DNA of 64,000 nucleotides, taken from NCBI RefSeq assembly GCF_003388735.1, contig NZ_QUBQ01000007.1, positions 158,036 through 222,035 on the forward strand, given 5' to 3'. A program made the position numbers and the translations under genes. Each line of letters begins with the position of its first letter. The first letter of the stretch is position 1. This DNA comes from Paenibacillus paeoniae (GTDB lineage: Bacteria > Bacillota > Bacilli > Paenibacillales > Paenibacillaceae). The notes under the pieces are model-generated. The model saw only the letters and a program-made list of their open reading frames with translations, was not told the origin of the DNA and did not search any database. Positions 18,043 through 26,585 of the stretch are shown one piece after another.

Positions 18043-19614
18043 ATGACAAAAATATTAGATTGCACATTACGAGATGGTGGGTATTATACAAACTGGGATT
18101 TCGACAGAGTACTAGTTGATAGGTATATTGAAACAATAAATCAATTGCCAATTGATTATATAGAAATTGGATACAGAAGCCCTGCTAAAAAGAAGTACAT
18201 GGGTGAGTACTTTTATACACCAATTGAAACTATAGATAGAATTAGGATGCAGTTGAATTCCTCTATAAAAATAGCAATAATGTTTAACACAAAAGATGTT
18301 GCAAGTGTAGTTGAATTAGAGCATTTATTATTGGATTGCATAGGGAAAATAGATATGGTGAGATTTGCGGTTTCCACTACCAACATCCATAGTGCCGTAT
18401 TATTTGCTGAAAAAGTTAAAGACCTTGGGCTTGAGGTAGCATTGAATTTAATGTATCTATCGCAAAAAGATTCCAAGGAAATTATCGATGAAGTTAACTA
18501 TATCCTAGACCATGTACCGAATATTGATTTTCTTTATCTAGTTGACTCTTTTGGCGCTTGTTTACCATCTGAAGTTAGAGATAAATTTATGGCTATTAGA
18601 GAAGAACATAAGGATTTAGCTTTTGGATTCCATGGTCATGACAATATACAATTAGCTTATGCAAACTCTTTGGAAGCAATAAATGCAGATGTAAGCATAA
18701 TTGATTCAACTGTAACAGGAATGGGTAGAGGGGCTGGGAATTTATGCACTGAAATAATATGCTCTTACAAGGCTGCTGCTAATGATATTGACATAGATTA
18801 TACAAATTTAGTAGAACTGGTTGAGAAATTTAATGGTTTAAAAGCTGTTTATGGATGGGGAACATCATTACCTTATATGATTTCAGGGTTTAATAAACTT
18901 CCACAGGGAGAGGTTATGGATCTTATTTCACTTAAACGTTTTTCAACTAATAATATCGTAAAAATTATTAAGAATAAAATCCATAATGAAATGATAAGGA
19001 GCGTATCTAGTGAAATTCAGGGGCTCTCTAATATTACATTAAATTATGATTATGATTTTTCTGTATTAGTTGGAGGAGGATCATCCGTACCTCTTCACAT
19101 GGATGGACTGAAAATATTAGACGAAAAATTTAAAGTCCTTTTTATACAATCTACAACAAAACACTTAAATCTGTTTTTAGAAGCAGGATTAAATAATTTG
19201 GTCTGCCTTCCTGGGGAAGAAGTAAGAAAAATCAAATCTAATATTAGTGAAAGTAAATCCTTGAATTTTGTAATTTCTGATGATGCTGAAATAGATTTAC
19301 AACTAATAAATTCTAATTATTATAGAGTTGAGACTTCATCTATTGATTCCCTTCTTGAAAACAAAGTAATTATAAAAGATGCTCCTCTATTTATGTCTTT
19401 AAAAGCTGCCGATATACTTAATATAAGTGACATCTATTTAATTGGTTTTGATGGTTATGACATAGAAACACAAACAACGAAAATTTTAAGGGATGAAAAT
19501 CAAACAATTATTGATAACTATACAGAATTAAATAAGAAACTAATAAGCTTAACACCTTCAAATTATAATGTCGAGGTAAGATCTTTATACTCATTAATAG
19601 TTCATGGCAAATAA
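18043..19614 (+). CDS. DRE-TIM (HMGL-like) aldolase with extra C-terminal domain
   Basis: 523 residues from the ATG at 18043, which has AGAGGG eight bases upstream; the same frame extends 54 bases further but without a binding site. Residues 1-270 are an HMGL-like TIM barrel: ILDCTLRDGGYYTNW, IEIGYRS, FGFHGHDN (metal histidines) and VTGMGRGAGN. This is the 4-hydroxy-2-oxovalerate aldolase/homocitrate synthase group. Residues 350-523 form an unassigned domain with SDIYLIGFDGYD, reminiscent of DUF115-type domains. The following cytidylyltransferase suggests that it builds a keto-sugar acid from pyruvate and an aldehyde. Codon use and base composition are markedly AT-rich. Confidence 0.65.
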   Translation: MTKILDCTLRDGGYYTNWDFDRVLVDRYIETINQLPIDYIEIGYRSPAKKKYMGEYFYTPIETIDRIRMQLNSSIKIAIMFNTKDVASVVELEHLLLDCIGKIDMVRFAVSTTNIHSAVLFAEKVKDLGLEVALNLMYLSQKDSKEIIDEVNYILDHVPNIDFLYLVDSFGACLPSEVRDKFMAIREEHKDLAFGFHGHDNIQLAYANSLEAINADVSIIDSTVTGMGRGAGNLCTEIICSYKAAANDIDIDYTNLVELVEKFNGLKAVYGWGTSLPYMISGFNKLPQGEVMDLISLKRFSTNNIVKIIKNKIHNEMIRSVSSEIQGLSNITLNYDYDFSVLVGGGSSVPLHMDGLKILDEKFKVLFIQSTTKHLNLFLEAGLNNLVCLPGEEVRKIKSNISESKSLNFVISDDAEIDLQLINSNYYRVETSSIDSLLENKVIIKDAPLFMSLKAADILNISDIYLIGFDGYDIETQTTKILRDENQTIIDNYTELNKKLISLTPSNYNVEVRSLYSLIVHGK

Positions 19615-19652
19615 AATTAATAACCAATTACAGATTGGGGTGAGTTAATTAT

Positions 19653-20363
19653 ATGAGTAGTTCACAAGTAATAGCATTCCTACCATGTAGAAAAGGTAGC
19701 CAAAGAGTAAAACATAAAAACATTCGTAAGTTTGCGGGTATTGAGGGTGGATTAACTAAAATAAAAATCGAACAACTGGTAAATTGTGAAAGAATAGATA
19801 AAATCATCGTTTCGACAGATGATCAAGAGGTTATTTCAATTTGTGAATCTGTTTTAAGTTCTTCCTCAAAAGAGTATGTGATTGATCATCGTCCAAAAGA
19901 GTTAGCAAGTTCTGAAACTTCAACCGATGACTTAATACAATACGTTGGTGAAATTATACCAAAAGGTGAAATACTATGGACACATGTTACAAGTCCCTTT
20001 ATAACTTCAAATATATATACAGATGTGATTACGGTGTATCAAGAAATTAAGGCAAAGGAGCAATGTGATTCGCTGACCACGGTTACTAAACATCAAAAAT
20101 TCTTTTGGAGCAAACAAGGAAAGGCAATTAACTATGATCGCTCTATTGAAAAATGGCCACGTACACAAACAATGGAACCTATATACGAAATAAATAGTGG
20201 TATTTTTCTATGTAATGCTGAAATATATCACGATTTGAAAGATAGAGTTGGTGTTAATCCTTATCTATATGAATTGACCGATATTCAGGCAATGGATGTT
20301 GATTGGGAAGAAGATTTTCAACTTGCAGAAATCTTATGGTCCAAAAATAAACTTAAAGTATAG
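19653..20363 (+). CDS. CMP-sugar (acylneuraminate-type) cytidylyltransferase
   Basis: 236 residues. The N-terminus AFLPCRKGSQRVKHKNIRKF is the CTP-binding P-loop of NeuA/KdsB-like enzymes. IIVSTDDQE follows near residue 50, and the end has DIQAMDVDWEEDFQLAE, the typical metal-binding tail. It activates a keto-sugar acid as its CMP derivative. No NeuB- or KdsA-type synthase is nearby; the preceding aldolase may fill that role. A GGGGTG binding site stands 10 bases before the ATG. It is very AT-rich like its neighbours and transcribed with them. Confidence 0.85.
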   Translation: MSSSQVIAFLPCRKGSQRVKHKNIRKFAGIEGGLTKIKIEQLVNCERIDKIIVSTDDQEVISICESVLSSSSKEYVIDHRPKELASSETSTDDLIQYVGEIIPKGEILWTHVTSPFITSNIYTDVITVYQEIKAKEQCDSLTTVTKHQKFFWSKQGKAINYDRSIEKWPRTQTMEPIYEINSGIFLCNAEIYHDLKDRVGVNPYLYELTDIQAMDVDWEEDFQLAEILWSKNKLKV

Positions 20364-20397
20364 TATAAAAACATCTCGGGAAATAGGAGCTATTAAT

Positions 20398-21057
20398 ATG
20401 AAACTAAATAGCTTTAAACAGTATGATTTAGTAATATTTGATTGTGACGGAGTACTTATTGATTCTAATTTATTTAAATGCGAAGCATTTGGTAAGTCAG
20501 TTAGTGAATACCCAGACAACATAGTTGAAAGTTTTGTTGACCATTGTAAAAAAACCTTTGGGGTATCAAGATATGTGAAATTTAGAGAATTTTTTAATGA
20601 ATTTGCTATTGAGAGTTTTGACGAAACAAAATATCAATTATTCTTAAATAGATATGCAAATTTATGTAAAGGACTTTATCATGAAGCAGATTTAACACCT
20701 AGCGTAGAACGAGCGCTCTCTTTGCTGAATCATTCAGGGTATAAACTTTTTGTTGCTTCGGGAAGTGATGAAGAGGAATTAATTGAGGTATTTGAGAAAA
20801 GAAATTTGATAAATTACTTTATAAATATTTATGGTTCTCCAAAGAAAAAAACTGAATGTGTATCAGTAATATTAGAGGATAACCCAGGCTTGAAAGCAGT
20901 ATTAATTGGTGATGCACTGTCAGATCTCGAGGTTTCTAAAGAACATAATTTAGACTTCATTTATATGAGCAAATATACAGTTCAGTCAAAAGAGCAGGAT
21001 AAAATTTGCAGAAATGAAGCGAAAATAGTAATAGATACATTAGAAGATCTTTTTTGA
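20398..21057 (+). CDS. HAD-family phosphatase, probably sugar-acid phosphate specific
   Basis: 219 residues. LVIFDCDGVLIDSN is HAD motif I, LFVASGSDEEEL is motif II, KKKTE holds the lysine of motif III, and LIGDALSDLEVS is motif IV. The ATG at 20398 has AGGAG at seven bases; earlier in-frame codons lie within the upstream gene and lack a site. By position it may dephosphorylate the aldolase product before CMP loading, as the phosphatases of sialic acid and KDN pathways do. Genes of the trio are separated by under 40 bases. Confidence 0.8.
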   Translation: MKLNSFKQYDLVIFDCDGVLIDSNLFKCEAFGKSVSEYPDNIVESFVDHCKKTFGVSRYVKFREFFNEFAIESFDETKYQLFLNRYANLCKGLYHEADLTPSVERALSLLNHSGYKLFVASGSDEEELIEVFEKRNLINYFINIYGSPKKKTECVSVILEDNPGLKAVLIGDALSDLEVSKEHNLDFIYMSKYTVQSKEQDKICRNEAKIVIDTLEDLF

Positions 21058-21364
21058 ATTATTTAGATTTGATTTTAAAAATACGGTTCAAAACAAAAAC
21101 CAGTGGTTGACGTCGTAATGTTAGAATAGAAATAGAAAAGAAAAAACTTCTGCAAATCCTGTATTACTGTAAGTCTCATCAAACAACAAGAAAAGAATAA
21201 AAATTGAGTGACTGCTCATCGAACATTAATATTGCTCGTCAGGGATTTATCCGTTGGTTGGAACAAGGGAGAAATGTGAATGTGGATCTGAAAGAATTAT
21301 CACGAGGAATCATTGCAGTCTATATCAAGATATTTAGCAGTTGTATCCGCTTTCAAGAAATTGT
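21058..21364. other. AT-rich intergenic stretch, no gene assigned
   Basis: No intact gene or clear terminator is seen here. A short open stretch (about 21204-21369) would encode NIARQGFIRWLEQGRNVNVD and a few more residues, but it has no start with a binding site and I do not recognise it. It may be a remnant at the right border of the AT-rich trio. Confidence 0.4.
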
Positions 21365-21394
21365 TTGACAATTCCATTAATACGATGGTATAGT
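21365..21394 (+). promoter_or_regulatory. strong SigA promoter of the cold-shock gene
   Basis: Perfect TTGACA (21365-21370), 18 bases, then TATAGT (21389-21394) preceded by TGG. It leaves a leader of about 55 bases before the cold-shock gene. Confidence 0.8.
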
Positions 21395-21456
21395 CAAATT
21401 GTGGGCCAGACCTTACGACGCCTCACAGTATTTGAAGATGAAGGGAATGTTTGCAC

Positions 21457-21654
21457 ATGCAAGGTAAAGTTAAATGGTTTAACGCAGAGAAGGGTTATGG
21501 ATTCATCGAGACTGAGCAAGGCGGCGACGTATTTGTTCACTTCTCGGCAATTCAATCCGAAGGCTTCAAAACACTCGAAGAAGGCCAAGCGGTTGAATTC
21601 GACATTGTAGAAGGCGCACGCGGTCCACAAGCTGCAAACGTAGTCAAACTGTAA
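21457..21654 (+). CDS. Cold-shock protein (CspB type)
   Basis: 65 residues, a single cold-shock domain. MQGKVKWFNAEKGYGFIE carries RNP1 (KGYGFIE), followed by RNP2 (VFVHF). It binds single-stranded RNA and DNA and keeps mRNA unfolded at low temperature. The ATG at 21457 matches all family members; an in-frame TTG six bases upstream is not needed. It is a single-gene unit with its own promoter and terminator. Codon use is like that of highly expressed core genes and contrasts with the AT-rich genes before it. Confidence 0.95.
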   Translation: MQGKVKWFNAEKGYGFIETEQGGDVFVHFSAIQSEGFKTLEEGQAVEFDIVEGARGPQAANVVKL

Positions 21655-21712
21655 TCATCCGGCTATTATAGCCACTGCATAGATGGTTCCATTGACAGTG
21701 CCTATTACACTC

Positions 21713-21738
21713 AAGCTCCGGGAAACCGGAGCTTTTTT
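21713..21738 (+). terminator. intrinsic terminator of the cold-shock gene
   Basis: AAGCTCCGG pairs with CCGGAGCTT across a GAAA tetraloop, followed by further T. Confidence 0.95.
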
Positions 21739-21824
21739 CTGTTTATGGCCGTTCTTTATTAATGACGTGTTTCTATCATGTCGATATAGGAGTTAGAAGC
21801 CGTTTTGGCTAACAGGAGGATTAC

Positions 21825-22895
21825 ATGAACAAACTGTCTTTGGTTATGATCGTAAAAAACGAAGAAGCCGTAATAAAGAGATGTCTCGACAGCGTCAAAG
21901 GTATGGTGGATGAGATTGTAATCGTAGATACAGGATCAACTGACCAAACCATTGAAATAGCTCGTGCGTATGGTGCAAGCATTCATCATTATACCTGGAA
22001 TCATCACTTTGGGGATGCGCGGAATTATGCACTTCAGCACTCTACTGGGGATTGGAACTTGGTGCTTGATGCAGATGAATATATTGCAAATGATTGCACT
22101 AAAGCAATTCGCGAACTAATGGAGCGGGGAAACTGTATCGGCCGAGTAAAACGAATAGATAAGTTTAAGGATAAAGAAGGCGTAGCCTACGCCCAATGCT
22201 ATATATCCCGCCTGTTCCCTGCTGGGGTGCGTTACGAAGGTAGAATTCACGAACAAGTGGTGAGCGATCTTCCGCGTGTTAGACTGGGGGTCGAAGTTGG
22301 TCATGACGGGTATTATGAAGCCTCAAGATCTGACCGCAATATCCCTCTGCTCCAAATGGAGATTGATGCCCAGCAGAATAATCCCTATTATCACTATCAA
22401 ATCGCCAAAGAGTACAATGGAATTGAGAATTTTGAGCAAGCTCATTTTCACTTGAAGAAGGCATACAACGGCTTAACAAAAAAAGAAATGTACTATTCTA
22501 ATACTGTGGTAGATTACTTATATGCAATGATTTCCTCTAAACAATTAGATGAAGGTTTGGCGGTTATCCAAAGTGAAGCGGCGCGCCTCCACGACTTCCC
22601 GGACTTTCACTTTGTCTCCGGGCAGTATTACCTGGAGCTCATCTTAAGCGATACGGCGAAGTACGTTCATTTGCTGCCTCGTATCGAGCAATCCTATCTC
22701 AAGTGCTTGGAGCTCGGCGAGACGGATCGGTATGATAGCGTGATAGGAACAGGAAGCTTTTCGGCCCTTCATAACTTAGGCGTATATCATGAGGTGACAG
22801 GGAATACGCAACAGGCGGTTGCCTATTATCGAGAGGCTGCGAGCTATGGCTATGCTCCCTCTGAGAGAAGAATTGCAGCTTTAACTAATATGTGA
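21825..22895 (+). CDS. GT2 family glycosyltransferase with TPR tail
   Basis: 356 residues. The N-terminal GT2 domain begins NKLSLVMIVKNEEAVIKRCL and has IVDTGSTDQT near 40 and VLDADEYI near 85. Residues from about 195 form TPR-like helices, ending in GVYHEVTGNTQQAVAYYREA. AGGAGG stands directly before the ATG. It is the same family as the gene at the left edge of the window, and together they bracket the glycan island. Proteins of this type occur beside flagellin genes in related Gram-positives and may glycosylate flagellin or another surface protein. Confidence 0.85.
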   Translation: MNKLSLVMIVKNEEAVIKRCLDSVKGMVDEIVIVDTGSTDQTIEIARAYGASIHHYTWNHHFGDARNYALQHSTGDWNLVLDADEYIANDCTKAIRELMERGNCIGRVKRIDKFKDKEGVAYAQCYISRLFPAGVRYEGRIHEQVVSDLPRVRLGVEVGHDGYYEASRSDRNIPLLQMEIDAQQNNPYYHYQIAKEYNGIENFEQAHFHLKKAYNGLTKKEMYYSNTVVDYLYAMISSKQLDEGLAVIQSEAARLHDFPDFHFVSGQYYLELILSDTAKYVHLLPRIEQSYLKCLELGETDRYDSVIGTGSFSALHNLGVYHEVTGNTQQAVAYYREAASYGYAPSERRIAALTNM

Positions 22896-22932
22896 CAGTT
22901 TTCTGAAAATTCCCAATAAAACAAAAACTCTT

Positions 22933-22961
22933 TTGAATTAGGCTCCTGCATATGCTATAAT
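22933..22961 (+). promoter_or_regulatory. SigA promoter of hpf
   Basis: TTGAAT (22933-22938), 17 bases, TATAAT (22956-22961) with an upstream TGC giving an extended -10, about 26 bases before the hpf start. Confidence 0.75.
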
Positions 22962-22987
22962 AAGAGCATGTAAAGGAGGAGTGCCCC

Positions 22988-23533
22988 ATGAATTACAACA
23001 TTCGAGGTCAACGCTTTCAGGTGACAGAAGCTTTGAGAGATTACGCCGAGAAGAAATTAAGCCGATTGGATAAATACTTTGACGCTCCAATCGCCTCCGA
23101 AATCACAGTAACACTTTCCGTGACGAAAGGCCAGCACGGGGTAGAGGTTACGATACCGCTAGTCGGCGTTATGCTCAGAGCCGAGGAGAAGAGTGCAGAT
23201 ATGTACGCTTCGATCGATCTCGTAGTCGACAAACTGGAGCGGCAGATCCGCAAACATAAGACTAAGGTCAATCGCAAATTCAGACAGGGCAGCGGAGTGA
23301 GAGCCTTGTTCCGTGAAGAAGGCTCCGCAGTTAGCGTACTTGAGGAAGAGGATGATCTGGAGCTTGTTCGCACCAAGCGGTTTACGCTCAAGCCTATGGA
23401 TGTGGAGGAGGCGATTCTTCAGATGAATATGATCGGTCATACCTTCTTCGTCTTTGCGAATGCCGACAATAAGGAAGTGAATGTCGTCTATAAGCGCGAT
23501 GACGGAAAGTACGGATTAATCGAGCAAAGCTGA
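22988..23533 (+). CDS. hpf: Ribosome hibernation promoting factor, long form
   Basis: 181 residues. Residues 1-100 are the S30AE domain (MNYNIRGQRFQVTEALRDYA, with basic RKHKTKVNRKFRQG at its end). Residues 125-181 are the C-terminal dimerisation domain (RTKRFTLKPMDVEEAI, then GHTFFVFANADNKEVNVVYK). Long-form HPF pairs 70S ribosomes into inactive 100S dimers in stationary phase. An AAAGGAGG site precedes the ATG. It is followed by secA and prfB, the order found in Bacillus, and ends in its own terminator. Confidence 0.95.
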   Translation: MNYNIRGQRFQVTEALRDYAEKKLSRLDKYFDAPIASEITVTLSVTKGQHGVEVTIPLVGVMLRAEEKSADMYASIDLVVDKLERQIRKHKTKVNRKFRQGSGVRALFREEGSAVSVLEEEDDLELVRTKRFTLKPMDVEEAILQMNMIGHTFFVFANADNKEVNVVYKRDDGKYGLIEQS

Positions 23534-23576
23534 GTTCCTTCCATTAATAACTAACTACCTTATATTGATTACCGAC

Positions 23577-23607
23577 AGCCCCGCTCTGGAAAGGAGTGGG
23601 GCTTTTA
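23577..23607 (+). terminator. intrinsic terminator of hpf
   Basis: AGCCCCGCTC pairs with GAGTGGGGCT (one wobble) around a short loop, followed by TTT. Confidence 0.85.
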
Positions 23608-23611
23608 TACG

Positions 23612-23947
23612 TACATTAGTAGTCCTGAGGCTTATCGAAGTCGTATACGGTCATAAGCCTTTCATCTGCAATTCATTCAAATGGCACTTCTCCTAATGGT
23701 TTCAGCAACTGGAGCCGCAGCCTTCCAATCAGCGACTATACAGAATGTGGGTCATGCCGAAGGTTCGGAGCGGACCAACGGCCAGCAATGGATGGTGCCA
23801 AACAATCGAACCTTATGCGCGTATTTGAGCCAATACTATATGACCCCGGAAACGGTTAAGCTGGATATCTATGAAAGTGATGTTCACTCGTTTGAAAAAG
23901 GTGTCCGGTATGTGCCGGATGCTCTGGCATGGCTTTTCGGGAAATAG
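23612..23947 (+). pseudogene. Relic of a Fes/YbbA-type esterase C-terminus
   Basis: One frame reads YISSPEAYRSRIRS, a stop, then runs on open to 23947, ending LDIYESDVHSFEKGVRYVPD and ALAWLFGK. This resembles the last part of putative esterases of the Fes/YbbA alpha/beta-hydrolase group, where a histidine in an EGxxHxS-like segment is catalytic. No start with a ribosome binding site, no nucleophile elbow and an internal stop make it a relic. A short expressed 88-residue protein from 23681 cannot be excluded. The match is by eye and tentative. Confidence 0.4.
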
Positions 23948-23984
23948 CCTTTCCAGTTCCTCACGATCGTGTCCCCGGGGTACA

Positions 23985-24013
23985 TTGCGGCAGGGTCTAC
24001 AAACTGTTACAAT
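23985..24013 (+). promoter_or_regulatory. candidate SigA promoter of secA
   Basis: TTGCGG (23985-23990), 17 bases, TACAAT (24008-24013), 40 bases before the secA start. The match is moderate. Confidence 0.45.
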
Positions 24014-24052
24014 TTAAAACAAATAGACCTATTACCGAAAGAGGGGAAAACC

Positions 24053-26560
24053 ATGCTCGGACTGGTAAAGAAAATATTCGGAGATGCGAATGAACGCGAA
24101 GTCAAACGCATTCAACGCACAGTTGATGAAATCAATAGCATGGAATCAAAGTTCACGGCGCTGACAGATGATCAGCTGCGCGCGAAGACGGATGAATTTA
24201 AGGCTCGCCTGGAGAAGGGCGAGGAGATCGACAATCTATTGCCGGAAGCTTTTGCGACCGTGCGCGAAGCATCGAAGCGTACGCTCGGCATGCGTCACTT
24301 TGACGTACAACTGCTCGGCGGTAGGGTATTGCATGAAGGCAAGATTGCCGAGATGAAGACCGGTGAAGGTAAGACGCTCGTAGCAACACTTTCTGTTTAC
24401 TTGAACGCTTTGCTTGGCAAAGGCGTGCATGTCGTTACGGTCAACGGATACTTGGCACAGCGCGATAGCGAGATCATGGGCCAGCTCTATAACTTCTTAG
24501 GGATGACAGTTGGCTGCAACCTGCATGGACTGTCTCACTCCGAGAAGCAAGAAGCTTATGCTTGCGATATCACATACGGAACGAACAATGAATTCGGGTT
24601 CGACTACCTGCGCGATAATATGGTGTTGTACAAAGAACAGATGGTACAGCGTCCTCTTTATTATGCCATCATTGACGAAGTGGACTCCATTCTCGTGGAC
24701 GAGGCGCGGACACCGCTTATTATTTCGGGACAAGCTGCGAAGTCGACAGAGCTGTATCATGCAGCGGATCGTTTTGTGAGCCGATTAAAAGTAGAAGAAG
24801 ATTTCACGATCGACGTGAAGCTTCGCAATACGATCCTGACGGAATCCGGCGTTGAGAAGGCAGAGCGCGCCTTCGGCATCGAGAATTTGTTTGACCATGC
24901 CAACGTAACGGTGAACCATCATATTCAGCAAGCGCTGAAAGCGAACTTTATTATGAAACGCGATGTGGACTACGTCGTGCAAGAAGACGAAGTCGTTATC
25001 GTCGACGAATTTACAGGCCGTCTGATGTCCGGTCGTCGCTATAGCGATGGCTTGCACCAAGCGATCGAGGCGAAAGAGCAGCTTAAAGTTCAGAACGAGA
25101 GCATGACGCTTGCAACGATTACATTCCAGAACTACTTCCGTATGTACCGCAAGCTTGCGGGTATGACGGGTACAGCGAAGACGGAGGAAGAAGAGTTCCG
25201 CCGGATCTACGGTCTGGACGTTATTCAAGTGCCGACGAACCGTTCCATGATTCGTAAGGATATACCGGATGTCGTCTACAAATCCGAGGCCGGCAAGTTC
25301 AAAGCCGTTGTGGAAGAAATCGTAATTCGCCATGCGAATAAGCAGCCGGTCCTTGTCGGTACGATCTCTATTGAGAACTCCGAGAAGCTATCCGAGATGC
25401 TGAAGCGCAGAGGCGTTACTCATAAAGTCCTTAATGCGAAGTTCCATGCCGAAGAGGCAGAGATCATCTCGCGTGCAGGTCAATCTGGTTCTGTCACGAT
25501 TGCGACGAACATGGCTGGCCGGGGTACGGACATTTTGCTGGGCGACTCCGTAGGTGAGCTTGGCGGACTTCATATTATCGGTACAGAGCGTCATGAGAGC
25601 AGACGGATCGATAACCAGCTTCGCGGACGTGCGGGACGTCAAGGCGACCCGGGCTCCTCGCAGTTCTATCTGTCGCTGGAAGATGAGCTAATGCGCCGAT
25701 TCGGTGCAGAAAATATTATGGCGATGATGGACCGTCTCGGTCTGGAAGAAGATCAGCCGATTGAGAGCCGCATGATTTCGAGAGCTGTCGAATCCGCTCA
25801 GAAGCGGGTTGAGGGCAGCAACTTTGATACGCGGAAAGTGGTCTTGCAATATGATGACGTGATGAATCAGCAACGTGAGGTTATCTACAAGCAGCGTCGC
25901 GATATTCTGGAATCTGCGGATATCCGGAGCGAGGTCATGGAGATGATCAAGCCGGTTGTAGAGCGTATCGTAGAGGCGCATTGTTCAGAGGATATTCCGG
26001 AAGAGTGGGATTTGCAAGCCATTGTGGATTATGTCCACGCGAATCTGCTTGATGAAGGCTCCCTGAAGAAGGAAGATATCTGGGGCAAGGAAAAGGAAGA
26101 GATTTCGGAGCTCCTGCTTGCGAAAGTCGTGGCGCTGTACAATGAACGCGAAGAAGCTCTTGGACCAGAGACGATGCGTGAATTCGAGAAGGTTGTTGTT
26201 CTGCGTGCAGTAGACAGCAAGTGGATGGATCATATCGATGCGATGGACCAACTGCGTCAAGGTATTCATTTGCGCGCATACGGCGGTACCGATCCGCTTC
26301 GCGAGTATCAATTCGAAGGCTTCGAGATGTTCAAGGAAATGATCGAGACGATCCAAGAGGAAGTCGCGAAATATATTATGAAGGCACGCGTCGAGAGCAA
26401 CCTGGAGCGTCAAGAAGTCGTGAAGGGCCAGACGACATCGACAAGCGGAGGCGGCGAGACACAGGAGAAACGTCCAGCGAAGCGTGAAGAACGTACGGGA
26501 CGCAACGATCCTTGTCCTTGCGGCAGCGGCAAGAAGTATAAGCAGTGCCACGGCAAGTAA
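24053..26560 (+). CDS. secA: Preprotein translocase ATPase SecA
   Basis: 835 residues, the usual length. The start MLGLVKKIFGDANEREVKR at 24053 has GAGGGG upstream; the frame extends 84 bases further without a site. Motor motifs are MKTGEGKTLVA (Walker A, near 105), IIDEVDSILVDEARTPL (Walker B), the preprotein cross-linking region, NMAGRGTDI and QLRGRAGRQGDPG. The tail ends RNDPCPCGSGKKYKQCHGK, the zinc-binding C-terminus. SecA drives proteins through the SecYEG channel. prfB follows 25 bases later. Confidence 0.98.
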   Translation: MLGLVKKIFGDANEREVKRIQRTVDEINSMESKFTALTDDQLRAKTDEFKARLEKGEEIDNLLPEAFATVREASKRTLGMRHFDVQLLGGRVLHEGKIAEMKTGEGKTLVATLSVYLNALLGKGVHVVTVNGYLAQRDSEIMGQLYNFLGMTVGCNLHGLSHSEKQEAYACDITYGTNNEFGFDYLRDNMVLYKEQMVQRPLYYAIIDEVDSILVDEARTPLIISGQAAKSTELYHAADRFVSRLKVEEDFTIDVKLRNTILTESGVEKAERAFGIENLFDHANVTVNHHIQQALKANFIMKRDVDYVVQEDEVVIVDEFTGRLMSGRRYSDGLHQAIEAKEQLKVQNESMTLATITFQNYFRMYRKLAGMTGTAKTEEEEFRRIYGLDVIQVPTNRSMIRKDIPDVVYKSEAGKFKAVVEEIVIRHANKQPVLVGTISIENSEKLSEMLKRRGVTHKVLNAKFHAEEAEIISRAGQSGSVTIATNMAGRGTDILLGDSVGELGGLHIIGTERHESRRIDNQLRGRAGRQGDPGSSQFYLSLEDELMRRFGAENIMAMMDRLGLEEDQPIESRMISRAVESAQKRVEGSNFDTRKVVLQYDDVMNQQREVIYKQRRDILESADIRSEVMEMIKPVVERIVEAHCSEDIPEEWDLQAIVDYVHANLLDEGSLKKEDIWGKEKEEISELLLAKVVALYNEREEALGPETMREFEKVVVLRAVDSKWMDHIDAMDQLRQGIHLRAYGGTDPLREYQFEGFEMFKEMIETIQEEVAKYIMKARVESNLERQEVVKGQTTSTSGGGETQEKRPAKREERTGRNDPCPCGSGKKYKQCHGK

Positions 26561-26585
26561 TCTAATTTGAGGTGAAGCGAAAGCC

